Source: Prochlorococcus sp. AG-409-L18 (GTDB lineage Bacteria > Cyanobacteriota > Cyanobacteriia > PCC-6307 > Cyanobiaceae). Taken from it: a stretch of DNA of 40,594 bases. This document shows, in pieces, positions 17,787 through 25,879 of the stretch. The notes beneath the pieces are model-generated. The model had not been told where the DNA came from. It did not search any database and was given only the letters and a program-made list of their open reading frames with translations. The stretch spans positions 1-40,594 of the forward strand of contig QCKG01000015.1 of NCBI GenBank assembly GCA_003215535.1. Direction: 5' to 3'. A program made the translations under genes and the position numbers. How positions within the stretch are numbered: the stretch's first letter is position 1; each line of letters opens with the position of its first letter.

Positions 17787-17927
17787 ATGAACTTTATAGA
17801 ACATCATAAAGTATTTATTGCTTGGTACAAAAAAAAATTAGGTCTCAGTGATTATAGTCTGCTATGGATTTGTTTCTTCAAAGGATTTTTCCTGGCTTTA
17901 GTCTTAGAGAGAGTATTAGCCCATTAA
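17787..17927 (+). CDS. Small single-pass membrane protein, 46 residues
   Basis: Frame from ATG 17787 to TAA. A basic amphipathic start (FIAWYKKKLGLSD) is followed by a membrane segment (LLWICFFKGFFLALVLERVL). It lies 45 bases downstream of the DUF2862-like gene on the same strand. Aromatic-rich composition argues for a real gene. Function unknown. Confidence 0.65.
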   Translation: MNFIEHHKVFIAWYKKKLGLSDYSLLWICFFKGFFLALVLERVLAH

Positions 17928-18011
17928 TATTCTTGATAACACCCCCTAGGGAGTTCAGTCAAAGCAAATAAATATAATCAACATTATCATAATTAACTCA
18001 AAAATCTGATT

Positions 18012-19070
18012 TCAACAATTTAACTTTTCTACATTAATTAAAAGGCTCCCAAACAGTTCTCTTAATCTTGCAAGCTCATCTTTACTTCCCAAAGCTATAA
18101 GCAACTGAGCTGGTCCGATTTCAAAGTCTCCTCCAGGATTGGCTGTCAAATTTGTTCCATCACGTATAGCTAGGATCATTGCCCCGCTTTTTCGCCCTAA
18201 TTCCAATTCGGCCAAGCTAAGATTCTTAAAAGTTTTAAATTCACTTAAATCACTGGTAAGAACAAATTCTTCAATCTCACATTGGGAGCCAGCTAATAAA
18301 TCCATAAAGTCAACAGCAATTGGTCGTAAAGCCGTCGCAGCCATAGTCCTCCCAGCAGCTACATATGGGCTAACAACAACTGTTGCACCAGCCAACTTCA
18401 ACTTATTAGCGGCTTCTTCACTTTCAGCCCTTGCAATAAGACGACATTGTGGGCGGAGGCCCTTTGCACTTAGCACCACATAAAGATTAGCGGCATCAGT
18501 AGGCAAAGTAACCACAAGACTTCGACAGCGATCTATTCCTGCCAAAAGCAATGTCTCATCCAAAGTTGCATCTGCCAAAAGAACTTTCAATCCTCTTTCT
18601 TCAGCAGTCATCTTCCTTGAATGGTCCAATTCAACCACAAGAACTGGCACTTGCTCCGATTGCAGCTGCTCGGAGATTTCTTGACCAATGCGACCATACC
18701 CACAAAGAATTACGTGATCTTGCATGCTCCTTATTAATCTTCGAAACCTTAGCTCACGCATCCTTCTAAAATATCCAGATTCTGAAAGGCGAAGAAGACG
18801 TTGAAGAGTTAATTGAACAACAACCAATCCACCACCAATAATTAGCAGAGTAATAACTCTGCCTGCTTCGCTAAGTGGTTCAACCTCACCAAAACCAATG
18901 GTGCTTATCGTAATAAGAACCATCCATAAACAATCACCCCAGTCCCAACCTTCAGTAAAGCGATATCCAAGCGCTCCTAATAAAAATATTGACGCTAAAG
19001 AAAGAGCAGGGCTAAACCATGGCCTGATAAGGTCTCTGAATGTTAACCCTTTAGAGATTGTACGAATCAT
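18012..19070 (-). CDS. TrkA-N/RCK potassium channel protein
   Basis: The N-terminal third (about residues 1-100) has two membrane helices flanking a pore loop whose filter reads TISTIGFGEVEPLSE, a variant of the K+ channel TVGYGD motif. A Rossmann RCK domain follows (VILCGYGRIGQEISEQL, about residue 115), then an RCK-C-type domain towards the end. Length (352) fits a single-subunit Kch-like channel, probably tetrameric in the inner membrane and gated by nucleotide or ion binding. The change of Tyr to Phe in the filter is also known in functional channels. Confidence 0.9.
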   Translation of the reverse strand: MIRTISKGLTFRDLIRPWFSPALSLASIFLLGALGYRFTEGWDWGDCLWMVLITISTIGFGEVEPLSEAGRVITLLIIGGGLVVVQLTLQRLLRLSESGYFRRMRELRFRRLIRSMQDHVILCGYGRIGQEISEQLQSEQVPVLVVELDHSRKMTAEERGLKVLLADATLDETLLLAGIDRCRSLVVTLPTDAANLYVVLSAKGLRPQCRLIARAESEEAANKLKLAGATVVVSPYVAAGRTMAATALRPIAVDFMDLLAGSQCEIEEFVLTSDLSEFKTFKNLSLAELELGRKSGAMILAIRDGTNLTANPGGDFEIGPAQLLIALGSKDELARLRELFGSLLINVEKLNC

Positions 19071-19169
19071 AATTAATAATATTACCTGATGGTTGTTTTC
19101 TATAAATTGAAAAGCAATTTAACAAATAAAGAAGTGCTAATATCAATAGCGAAGGCAAGTAAGTATGAT

Positions 19170-19619
19170 TTATCTTATAAGGACATGTGTAGCTTGAAAA
19201 TATAGAACTCCAGTACAACCCAATCCGCCTCCCCAAAAGAAGGCTCTTAAAAAAGCTCTATTCGATAAATAAGAACCTATATAAAAAAGCCTTAGTAAGG
19301 GGTGAAATAATGCAGCGAAGATGCATATCTGATCTAAACACCTACCATTAATAGTAGCTAAGACTGCAATTAAAGTTGCTGGAGCATGAAGAGAGAAAGA
19401 TTCAAAACAATTTTGATGTGCCCATTCAGCTCTCCTACCCCACATAGAAAAACTATCAGAAAGAGCTCTAGGTGCAAGGAATTTACTTGGGTGAAAGTCC
19501 GTAAAGTACCTAGCCATTGCAAGGGGTATAACACTTGCTATTACTATTGATGCAGATATTGCTAGCGAGAATAGATAAGGAGCGACAGAGGAACATGAAA
19601 AAAGATTATAGTTATCCAT
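19170..19619 (-). CDS. MAPEG-family membrane protein
   Basis: The 149-residue protein has about four hydrophobic segments and the family-like stretch RRAEWAHQNCFESFSLHAPA, typical of bacterial MAPEG proteins (relatives of microsomal glutathione transferase). The active role in bacteria is generally unproven. Start ATG at 19619. It lies on the same strand as the channel gene and about 100 bases upstream of it. Confidence 0.82.
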   Translation of the reverse strand: MDNYNLFSCSSVAPYLFSLAISASIVIASVIPLAMARYFTDFHPSKFLAPRALSDSFSMWGRRAEWAHQNCFESFSLHAPATLIAVLATINGRCLDQICIFAALFHPLLRLFYIGSYLSNRAFLRAFFWGGGLGCTGVLYFQATHVLIR

Positions 19620-19862
19620 ACTAGAAAAATTAATAGTTAGTTAATTCCTAAATTGAGACTACATGCAAATAAAAATCATTGATTCTCTAGTTAGAAAAGG
19701 ATAAAGTAAAGAATGACTTTCCTGCAAATAGCAGAGGTTATAGTAACTATTCAAAACAATCATTTATTCGTGTCTTATCAATAAATTACAACTTCTATAA
19801 AGTTTTTGAGACCAAATAAAGAATAATCCTCTAAAAGCCAAGTATATTTAAATAATCTACAT

Positions 19863-19973
19863 TTAGATCATAAAAATCTTCGGATCTATTAATCCAGTTG
19901 CGATACCAAGCATTATTGCAAAAAGTGAAACTACTAGTAAGGCCGCAGGCCAAATGAACCTCAGTCTTTCCAT
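19863..19973 (-). CDS. Small single-pass membrane protein, 36 residues
   Basis: A longer frame to 20051 exists, but the start is more likely ATG at 19973, four bases after the stop of the upstream 52-residue gene. The protein reads MERLRFIWPAALLVVSLFAI and ends with a second hydrophobic stretch. It forms a two-gene unit with its neighbour. Function unknown. Confidence 0.7.
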   Translation of the reverse strand: MERLRFIWPAALLVVSLFAIMLGIATGLIDPKIFMI

Positions 19974-19977
19974 GGTC

Positions 19978-20136
19978 CTAAGCTGCGTCGTTACTGAAAA
20001 GTAGTGAAGCCGGAATACAATGCTCCTTCCCATCGGGAGATTTATAAACACGCTCTATCCCCCATTCTCTCTCGATAATTCTCACCTCACAGGTGCCCTT
20101 CGGCAGGGAGGAAACATACTTACGAGCTCGATTCAT
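19978..20136 (-). CDS. Small soluble hypothetical protein, 52 residues
   Basis: ATG at 20136 gives MNRARKYVSSLPKGTCEVRI and ends CIPASLLFSNDAA. The mixed composition, with GIERVYKSPDGKEHC in the middle, looks like a small beta-rich fold. The tight spacing to the next small membrane gene supports an operon. No family name is recognised. Confidence 0.75.
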   Translation of the reverse strand: MNRARKYVSSLPKGTCEVRIIEREWGIERVYKSPDGKEHCIPASLLFSNDAA

Positions 20137-20526
20137 TTTTGATCGCAACTAAACTATTTGACCTCATGTAATTTTCCGCGCAATAAGCAAAAAGGCCTGA
20201 TTAAGCTTTTAATTCGCTCATTGGGAAAAAGCTAAGCAAAAAGCACCTAAAAGTTCGAAACATCTAGAAAAAATCATTCAATCTCAATTTTTACCACCTC
20301 CCGTTAATAAGCTCACTAAACGCAAAACGTCAAAATAGGTAACAGAGCGCGGCGTCATGAAAACTTAAAAAGACTAGACCTATAAAGATTTCTCATGATT
20401 AACCATCGGCAAAGCAGACAAAAAAGATGCTTTAAGCCAACAAAAGTCAAGTGCTAATGAAAATCAAAATTTGTTCGCTTCAGACAATTTAACTAGCCTG
20501 GGAGCGTCGAATCCTCATGGTCTGAA
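20137..20526. other. Gene-poor region upstream of sphX
   Basis: No convincing gene is seen in these 390 bases. A single TTTAACTA at 20488-20495 resembles one half of a cyanobacterial Pho box, but a clear tandem array is not visible. The promoters of sphX and of the divergent 52-residue gene must lie here. Confidence 0.5.
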
Positions 20527-21519
20527 ATGACCTTCTTCAAGAAGGGCTACTTTTTTCCCTCTGTCCTTGCTCTTGGTGCAGGCTTAGCAGCTTGCGGTCC
20601 GTCTGATTCAACTTCCAGTGTTCGACTAAGTGGCGCAGGTGCATCTTTCCCAGCCAAAATTTACACCCGTTGGTTTTCAGATCTGGCCAAAGCTGATGGT
20701 CCCAAGGTCAACTACCAAGCACTTGGGTCGGGATCTGGTCGCAAAGCATTTATTGATCAAACAGTCGACTTTGGAGCGTCAGATGATCCAATGAAAGCCA
20801 AAGACATCGCAAGAGTTACTCGAGGAGTGATCCAAATCCCAATGGTGGGTGGGAGCATTGCTTTTGGATACAACAAACCTGGCTGTGATCTCAAGTTAAC
20901 TCAAAAGCAAGCTGTCAGGGTTGCAATTGGCAAAATCACAGACTGGAAAGGACTTGGATGCTCCTCAGGGAAACTCACGTGGGTTCATAGGTCTGATGGC
21001 TCTGGAACAACAAAGGCTTTTACTAACTCTATGGAAGCCTTTTCAAATGAATGGACTTTAGGTCGAGGTAAATCTGTTAAATGGCCTGCTGGCGTTGGTG
21101 GGAAAGGTAACGCTGGTGTTGCCGGAATTATCAGAAATACTCCTGGTGCAATTGGTTATGTCAACCAGTCTTATATAAAGGGCCAGATCAAAGCCGCGGC
21201 TTTGCAAAACCTTTCTGGTGAGTATTTGAAGCCAACTACACAAACTGGTGCCACAGCACTTAACGGAATCAATCTTGATCAAAACCTTGCTGGCACAAAC
21301 CCCAATCCAAGGGCGAAAGGTGCATATCCAATTGCAACTCTCACATGGATTTTGGCTTACGAGACCGGCAATGGCTCTAAAGCCAAAGCTGTTCAAGAGG
21401 CCTTGAACTACTTATTAAGTGATGAGGCTCAAGATAAAGCGCCTAATCTTGGATTCGTCCCACTACAAGGAGAACTCCTTAACAAGTCACGAGCTGCCGT
21501 TCAGCGAATTGGCAAATAA
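20527..21519 (+). CDS. sphX: Phosphate-binding lipoprotein, SphX/PstS family
   Basis: This is a periplasmic phosphate-binding protein of 330 residues. The N-terminal signal ends in a lipobox LAAC at about residues 20-23, so it is likely lipid-anchored. The mature start SSVRLSGAGASFPAKIYTRW is the PstS/SphX signature, and HRSDGSGTTKAFT is the phosphate-binding loop. The lipobox favours SphX over the main PstS, but the two cannot be separated with certainty. No pstCAB is nearby, so it acts with a transporter encoded elsewhere. Regulation by PhoB is expected for the family but not demonstrable here. Confidence 0.9.
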   Translation: MTFFKKGYFFPSVLALGAGLAACGPSDSTSSVRLSGAGASFPAKIYTRWFSDLAKADGPKVNYQALGSGSGRKAFIDQTVDFGASDDPMKAKDIARVTRGVIQIPMVGGSIAFGYNKPGCDLKLTQKQAVRVAIGKITDWKGLGCSSGKLTWVHRSDGSGTTKAFTNSMEAFSNEWTLGRGKSVKWPAGVGGKGNAGVAGIIRNTPGAIGYVNQSYIKGQIKAAALQNLSGEYLKPTTQTGATALNGINLDQNLAGTNPNPRAKGAYPIATLTWILAYETGNGSKAKAVQEALNYLLSDEAQDKAPNLGFVPLQGELLNKSRAAVQRIGK

Positions 21520-21979
21520 TTCAAGAAGTCGATCTAGTATTTCCCTAACAACTAGTACTAGTAATAGTCCCCGGGAATATCTAAGGAATTTGAGAAATAG
21601 CACTGATTGCCAATAAAGATCTCTAGCTAAACCAAGACAAAGCAAGGAGAATTAAAAGGCCTTACCAAGTTATCTAAATCTAAACGTTATAGGCTTAATA
21701 GCAGACAATGAGGATTCTGCTTGCAACCTAATTACAAAAACCTCCTTGGAAACAGAACATTTGATTCCCACTTAAAGTTTTAAAAGGTATTGATAAGAAT
21801 AGTTTTAACTGGCCAAGTTAGTTGTAAGGAATTTGCATCATACGCCTAATTAATTAGAGCAATTTCCTGTAAACTACCCAAAGATTGTCTTCCTATGTTA
21901 AGAGAAGTAATTCATATTTTACTTTCATTTAAAGGCATGAACAAACTACATTAATTAGCATGAGTTAAATTGACTTAAT
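21520..21979. other. Gene-poor region after sphX
   Basis: No reading frame with credible start and composition was found in these 460 bases on either strand. It has stop-rich A+T sequence with no strong terminator hairpin. Confidence 0.5.
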
Positions 21980-22141
21980 TCATTCCAACTGCCTAAGCAA
22001 AAGTCTTTTAGCAGCCAATTGAACCTCCAACTCATCCTTTCTTCTAAGTAAGTTCCTCTCATTCCTGACAAGAGAATAACCCACAAAGGCAACTCCAGCC
22101 AATCCAAAGTATATAAAGAAAGAGGGAAACCTTCTAATCAT
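21980..22141 (-). CDS. Small membrane protein with charged C-terminus, 53 residues
   Basis: The ATG at 22141 overlaps the TGA of the preceding gene (ATGA overlap). The protein has one membrane segment (FFIYFGLAGVAFVGYSL) followed by a highly charged helix (NERNLLRRKDELEVQLAAKR). It is the third gene of a tight unit with the next two entries. Function unknown. Confidence 0.75.
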   Translation of the reverse strand: MIRRFPSFFIYFGLAGVAFVGYSLVRNERNLLRRKDELEVQLAAKRLLLRQLE

Positions 22142-22281
22142 TTTTCTTTGTCCTCAACCTTATCTGGACGTACCCACCTTTTTTTTGTTGGTAATTTCTT
22201 AGACAACCTTCTAACCCCAAGAGTTATAAGCCCACCAAAGACAATCATCCAAAAAAGCGGTATTAGAAGATCAGTTTCCAT
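22138..22281 (-). CDS. Small single-pass membrane protein, 47 residues
   Basis: The ATG at 22281 immediately follows the stop codon of the 76-residue gene, and the stop overlaps the next start by four bases. A membrane segment (LIPLFWMIVFGGLITLGV) precedes a basic tail (RRLSKKLPTKKRWVRPDK). It is the middle gene of the three-gene unit. Confidence 0.75.
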   Translation of the reverse strand: METDLLIPLFWMIVFGGLITLGVRRLSKKLPTKKRWVRPDKVEDKEK

Positions 22282-22512
22282 TTAAGGAGCCTTAATAGAA
22301 TTAATTACATTGCTCTCTTCTTCTTTTAGTTCAGAAGGCAATTCAAGGCCAAACCTTTCAAGCAACTCTTTAAGCAAAGCCTTATTAAGTGCTGTCTTTT
22401 TCTTGGGATCATTGAAACCACGCTTAACTGCAAAGGTCAACCCCAACACAAGAACTCCTAGCAAAAGAGTGAGAATGCCTAGAGATGTCAACTGGTATGT
22501 CCAGCTATCCAT
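22282..22512 (-). CDS. Small membrane protein, 76 residues
   Basis: The start is ATG at 22512. A long membrane segment (about residues 9-28, LTSLGILTLLLGVLVLGLTF) is followed by a charged helical domain (KKKTALNKALLKELLERFGL). It is the first gene of the unit. Three small membrane proteins with overlapping or abutting reading frames suggest one complex, which is an inference. Confidence 0.8.
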   Translation of the reverse strand: MDSWTYQLTSLGILTLLLGVLVLGLTFAVKRGFNDPKKKTALNKALLKELLERFGLELPSELKEEESNVINSIKAP

Positions 22513-23036
22513 TAATGATCATCTATTGATTATTCAGCTATCCTTCCACCATTAGAGCCAAGAAGCTATTAAAGGTTAATAATAAGAAATTTTCGAAGGC
22601 CAGAGATTATCCCAAATCATATATGAATCTATTCAACAGAGTCACATTCCAAAAGGCTGAACATCGAATTCACTCCTGAACTGGCTGTTATCAAAAGCCG
22701 CATGGATAAGCCTGAAGCTATTTAAAAGCACTCCAAGTCTAAGATTTTATTTGTAAGAGGTGATTTGGATTAGTCTTAAAGGCAAGAAATAAAGACAAAA
22801 TAACTCTGCAAAACAAAATAGGTACTTCGACACAAAATAGGTGCTTCGACAAGGGAAATCGCCTAGCTTAACTAAGTTATAACGAATGTTATTTGAATAT
22901 ATATAATTGAAGATTAGAGCCTGCCAAGATCTTTACAAAATCTTGGCGAACACCCAATCAGTTAAATATTTAAATTAAAAATGAATTTTTCAAGTAGATG
23001 TTAATATGTAAAAAGCTAGGACTTTTTAAAAGTAAA
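22513..23036. other. Gene-poor region with a tandem duplication and a hairpin
   Basis: No full gene is seen. A startless, protein-like run (IEFTPELAVIKSRMDKPEAI) lies near 22663-22725, possibly a gene remnant. A hairpin with arms GCCAAGAT / ATCTTGGC spans 22923-22947 with no T-tract. The 19-base duplication at 22813-22850 is listed separately. Confidence 0.5.
22813..22850. repeat. 19-base tandem duplication
   Basis: Two adjacent 19-base units (22813-22831 and 22832-22850) differ at a single base (A to G). They lie in noncoding DNA upstream of the small membrane gene at 23037. Confidence 0.93.
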
Positions 23037-23216
23037 ATGACTAACTGGAAAGAAACTGTGATTTCTCCTGTTTGGTTTGTTCCAGTTAGTCTTCTTCTGA
23101 TATTAGTAGTAATTGAAGGGATTCACTTGACTCAACATAAAAAATACTGCAAGACCAAGGCAGAATGGATGAATGAGAGCGGCCAACTATATGAAAGAGA
23201 GTCAGAGGTCAATTAA
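23037..23216 (+). CDS. Small single-pass membrane protein, 59 residues
   Basis: ATG at 23037 (MTNWKETVISPVWFVPVSLL) is preferred over an upstream ATG at 22998, because the added residues look noncoding. One membrane segment (about residues 10-28) is followed by a polar tail with HLTQHKKYCKTKAEWMNESG. Function unknown. Confidence 0.7.
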   Translation: MTNWKETVISPVWFVPVSLLLILVVIEGIHLTQHKKYCKTKAEWMNESGQLYERESEVN

Positions 23217-23981
23217 AGGAAGATAGCCATAAATTAACTATTATTAGTATCCAAAAACTCATATCCATACATAATATTTACATTTCAAATTTATTTCTAT
23301 TTAAAGCTTAATCTAACCAGCTTATTAAGGAGCTCCAAAAGTATTTTTGCAAGTAGCTATTTTCTTCTTCCCATTCTGACGGTGATTTCACTCCTAATAA
23401 CCCAAGCCTAGGTGCGGTTAATAAGCACACGGGAGTTGATATAAACTTCATAAAGATCTTAAAATTAAAAGAGTTTATGCATTGCATCAGCCACGTCCCT
23501 TCCTATCAAGTTGGGCTCTCAAAATGAGCAGAGGTTAATTCTATTCAGCTTATTTTGATCCCATGAATAATGAAAAGGTCGTTGAATTAATTAACCCAAT
23601 CAACTATTTCGCTTCCTAGGTCTTAATTACAAGAATCCCAACTGTTACAAAGCAAGACCAAAAAAAATAACTTTCTAGATTGAGTTCAACGTTTCAACCT
23701 AAAAAAACCTCGCTTTGGCAATTGAAATACATCACCAATACCTAAAGATCAATCTTTAAAAAAAGAGATTTGGACCTTTATTAACATAGAGTTAATCAAG
23801 TAAAGATGAAGTCATCTCAAAAGTTTTAGAGACTTTTGAGGCCTTGGATAGCTGCCTTGCCTAAAGAAAATCGAATCATCTGCACTTACCGGCCTGGTCT
23901 ACCTACCTAAGTTTATTGTGCATACCCTCACTAAGTAGATATTTTTGTGGCGCTTCGGCCTGCCTTTGAGCAAAGATTTAA
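23217..23981. other. 765-base gene-poor stretch
   Basis: This is the longest stretch without a supported gene. Only an 18-residue ATG frame (23563-23619) and startless open runs are seen. A perfect 9-bp hairpin CTCAAAAGT / ACTTTTGAG lies at 23816-23840 without a T-tract. It could carry a small RNA or decayed genes, but nothing is identified. Confidence 0.45.
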
Positions 23982-24173
23982 ATGATCACTCGAATGGCTA
24001 GGCAAATGAGCCGCCACGGTTACACCATCAGCTATCGCGATGGGGAAAGGAACAGATGCGAATTCTGTGCCTATGCAAACAACTCTTATGAGGCCAGGCA
24101 GGTTGCCATAGAGACAATCAAATTCGTCCATGAACATCCAAATGCCATTGATCACATCCTCCGCTCTAGTTAA
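23982..24173 (+). CDS. Small soluble hypothetical protein, about 55-63 residues
   Basis: Candidate starts are ATG at 23982, 23994 or 24006. The body reads RHGYTISYRDGERNRCEFCA and then AYANNSYEARQVAIETIKFV. It contains a CEFC pair. The ordered composition and position in a gene-poor zone support a real gene. I do not recognise the family. Confidence 0.7.
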   Translation: MITRMARQMSRHGYTISYRDGERNRCEFCAYANNSYEARQVAIETIKFVHEHPNAIDHILRSS

Positions 24174-24317
24174 GCCTGTCTGAAAGCAAAGATCCAGGAC
24201 TCATAGCAGTAAAAGAAGCAGCAAGTGCATAAATCTCCCTTGAGATCAAAAGTTGCCTAGCCTAAAAAGAAGGGAAAATGACATGACGATGGGAATTCAT
24301 CCAAATAAATCCATTCC

Positions 24318-24437
24318 ATGGATTCTCAAAACGATAAATCAGGAGAGTTCTTTGTTTTGAATATACTGACTATGCTTGTGCTATATAGCGCATCTAGATT
24401 GTTTCAAAGAGTCTTAGGCTCGATCAAAAATCACTAA
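24318..24437 (+). CDS. Small single-pass membrane protein, 39 residues
   Basis: Frame from ATG 24318 to TAA with a polar start (MDSQNDKSGEFF), a membrane segment (VLNILTMLVLYSASRLF) and a basic end (QRVLGSIKNH). It converges with the next gene and overlaps it by four bases at the stops. Function unknown. Confidence 0.65.
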   Translation: MDSQNDKSGEFFVLNILTMLVLYSASRLFQRVLGSIKNH

Positions 24438-24679
24438 GAGTAAAAAATAAGAACCATTCCCTGTTCTGTCTGATGGAACTCTCTTTCTTCCCTACTTAGA
24501 TCAATTGCAACTTCAACACCTTCTTTGATTGCCTCCTCATAAGGTGGAATAGAAGGTGAGTTACTCTTTCTGCACAAAGCAGCTATGCCCATTGGTGTAG
24601 CTAGCCATATAAAGCTTTTGGTTTGACCGATTGGAGGCTGGTCCAATGCATCTTCTAAAAGATTGATAGTGTCTTTCAC
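24434..24679 (-). CDS. Hypothetical protein, 81 residues
   Basis: ATG at 24679. The sequence has a short hydrophobic middle (SFIWLATPMGIAALCRK), then an acidic helical part (PPYEEAIKEGVEVAIDLSRE) and ends GMVLIFYS. The composition is protein-like. No domain is recognised. Confidence 0.6.
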   Translation of the reverse strand: MKDTINLLEDALDQPPIGQTKSFIWLATPMGIAALCRKSNSPSIPPYEEAIKEGVEVAIDLSREEREFHQTEQGMVLIFYS

Positions 24680-24808
24680 ATGTAAATAGCTATTAATTAA
24701 AAATATGGGATTTAGACTTTGTATGTGGGATAAATGTTCTAGCCCTGATTTTTAAAAATACCAAGTTAGATGGTTCTTCAAAAGCAAATGTTTAAAAAAG
24801 CTTGCCTC

Positions 24809-24850
24809 GCCCAAGCCCAAGCCCAAGCCCAAGCCCAAGCCCAAGCCCAA
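24809..24850. repeat. Hexanucleotide microsatellite, seven copies of GCCCAA
   Basis: Seven perfect copies of GCCCAA are followed by a further G. In one frame it would encode Ala-Gln repeats in a 22-residue ATG frame (24788-24856), and in another Pro-Lys repeats with no usable start. Most likely noncoding. It sits between two small membrane genes. Confidence 0.96.
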
Positions 24851-24881
24851 GTTTGATATCAAATTAAGCAATCCATTTTAT

Positions 24882-24995
24882 CTAATCTTTAGCATCATTT
24901 CCATATTCGAAACGGATGTCAAATCCCACTACAATTCCAATCGAGATCATTAAAAGACCCAAACACGCGGCTAGAGGTGGCATTTGCCAGCCCAT
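24882..24995 (-). CDS. Small single-pass membrane protein, 37 residues
   Basis: Frame from ATG 24995: MGWQMPPLAACLGLLMISIG, then further hydrophobic residues and an acidic tail ending GNDAKD. A typical tiny membrane protein layout. A competing longer frame on the same strand (24919-25128) is less protein-like. Confidence 0.65.
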   Translation of the reverse strand: MGWQMPPLAACLGLLMISIGIVVGFDIRFEYGNDAKD

Positions 24996-25113
24996 GGTTT
25001 TCTAAATACACCCTCCAACTGTACAGGGCAAAAAATTGGTTTAAACATAAACGCCTCAATACCTTCAAAAAGCAGGATTTTCTGACAAGCTGAATAAGTC
25101 CTGAAAAAAGGTG

Positions 25114-25281
25114 ATGGGATTCCCGCACTGTCCTTTATGTATAGGTTTAGCCCTTTTATCCCTTTTTACCGTCGTTTCGCGGGGCTTTCTTCTTTGGCAA
25201 TTAAGTAGCAGAACACTAAGACAACTGCTTAAGGGGTCCTATGAACATGTAGGTTCTAATGATTCTGGGTTTTGCTTTTGA
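25114..25281 (+). CDS. Small membrane protein with a CPxC motif, coupled to rpsU, 55 residues
   Basis: ATG at 25114 with AAGG just upstream. It reads [20 protein letters not shown], with the Cys pair CPLC just before the membrane segment, then a polar C-terminal part ([20 protein letters not shown]). Its TGA overlaps the TTG start of rpsU (TTGA), which suggests coupled translation. Cys pairs of this kind bind metals or act in thiol chemistry, but which applies here is unknown. Confidence 0.75.
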   Translation: MGFPHCPLCIGLALLSLFTVVSRGFLLWQLSSRTLRQLLKGSYEHVGSNDSGFCF

Positions 25282-25454
25282 CTCAAGTAACTGTTGGAGA
25301 AAACGAAGGTATTGAATCGGCTCTTCGTCGGTTTAAACGTATGGTCTCTAAGGCTGGAATTTTTTCAGACCTTAAACGTATTCGGCATCATGAGACTCCT
25401 GTTGAGAAATATAAGCGCAAGCTTCAACAGCGCCGAAGGAGTAGAAAGCGCTAA
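25278..25454 (+). CDS. rpsU: 30S ribosomal protein bS21
   Basis: bS21 is a small basic subunit protein that helps mRNA pairing with the anti-Shine-Dalgarno sequence. The 58 residues match the cyanobacterial form ([32 protein letters not shown], ending RRRSRKR). The TTG at 25278 gives [15 protein letters not shown] two codons earlier (25272) is less likely. The overlap with the upstream stop fixes this start. Confidence 0.95.
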   Translation: MTQVTVGENEGIESALRRFKRMVSKAGIFSDLKRIRHHETPVEKYKRKLQQRRRSRKR

Positions 25455-25879
25455 AAACAGGCTCTTACTAACTTAAACCAGGAGCTAACACTACATTCCC
25501 TATAAGAGACCTGTTACCGAAGGGATTAAAACAATAGTAAAGGCTATACCGGTTATTAAAAGAGATATATGATTTGGACATGTAGTTCCAGAATTAAATG
25601 GTTGATGCCTGATTCAAACACTTTATTAGAAGAGTAAACCGAAATAATCAGCTATAAATTGCCAACGTAACTAATTGATCCCAATAGCCAAAACAATTCC
25701 AATAAAACCCTCTTAGCCTAATCTTTCATACGTGAGGAACATTACTTAGCAAAAATCTCAGCCTTGAAAAACCTCAAAAGAGCTGGTTGATAAAGCATCC
25801 CAATAATCAACCTCATACAAATCTCCCTAGGACTAGGGCTTCCCTATGCCTTTACAATGGAGAAGGATAAAAAGCAGCC
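25455..25879. other. Gene-poor region after rpsU
   Basis: No strong gene is seen in 425 bases. One minus-strand frame of 24 residues (25742-25816, MRLIIGMLYQPALLRFFKAE) has a GGGAG ribosome-binding site and could be a tiny peptide. Confidence in it is low. Confidence 0.4.

Noticed and set aside
19863..20051. 62-residue version of the small membrane gene
   Set aside because: Its first 26 residues overlap the better-supported 52-residue gene in another frame. The ATG at 19973 fits operon spacing.
20500..20526. T-arm-like GTCGAATCC sequence before sphX
   Set aside because: No acceptor, D or anticodon arms can be built around it.
24809..24850. Possible CRISPR-like repeat
   Set aside because: Units are 6 bases, directly tandem, with no spacers. 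It is a microsatellite.
24788..24856. 22-residue Ala-Gln repeat peptide across the microsatellite
   Set aside because: It has no ribosome-binding site, and the repeat accounts for most of the open frame.
24919..25128. 69-residue minus-strand frame
   Set aside because: It overlaps the more plausible 37-residue membrane protein and the start of the rpsU-coupled gene, and its composition is irregular.
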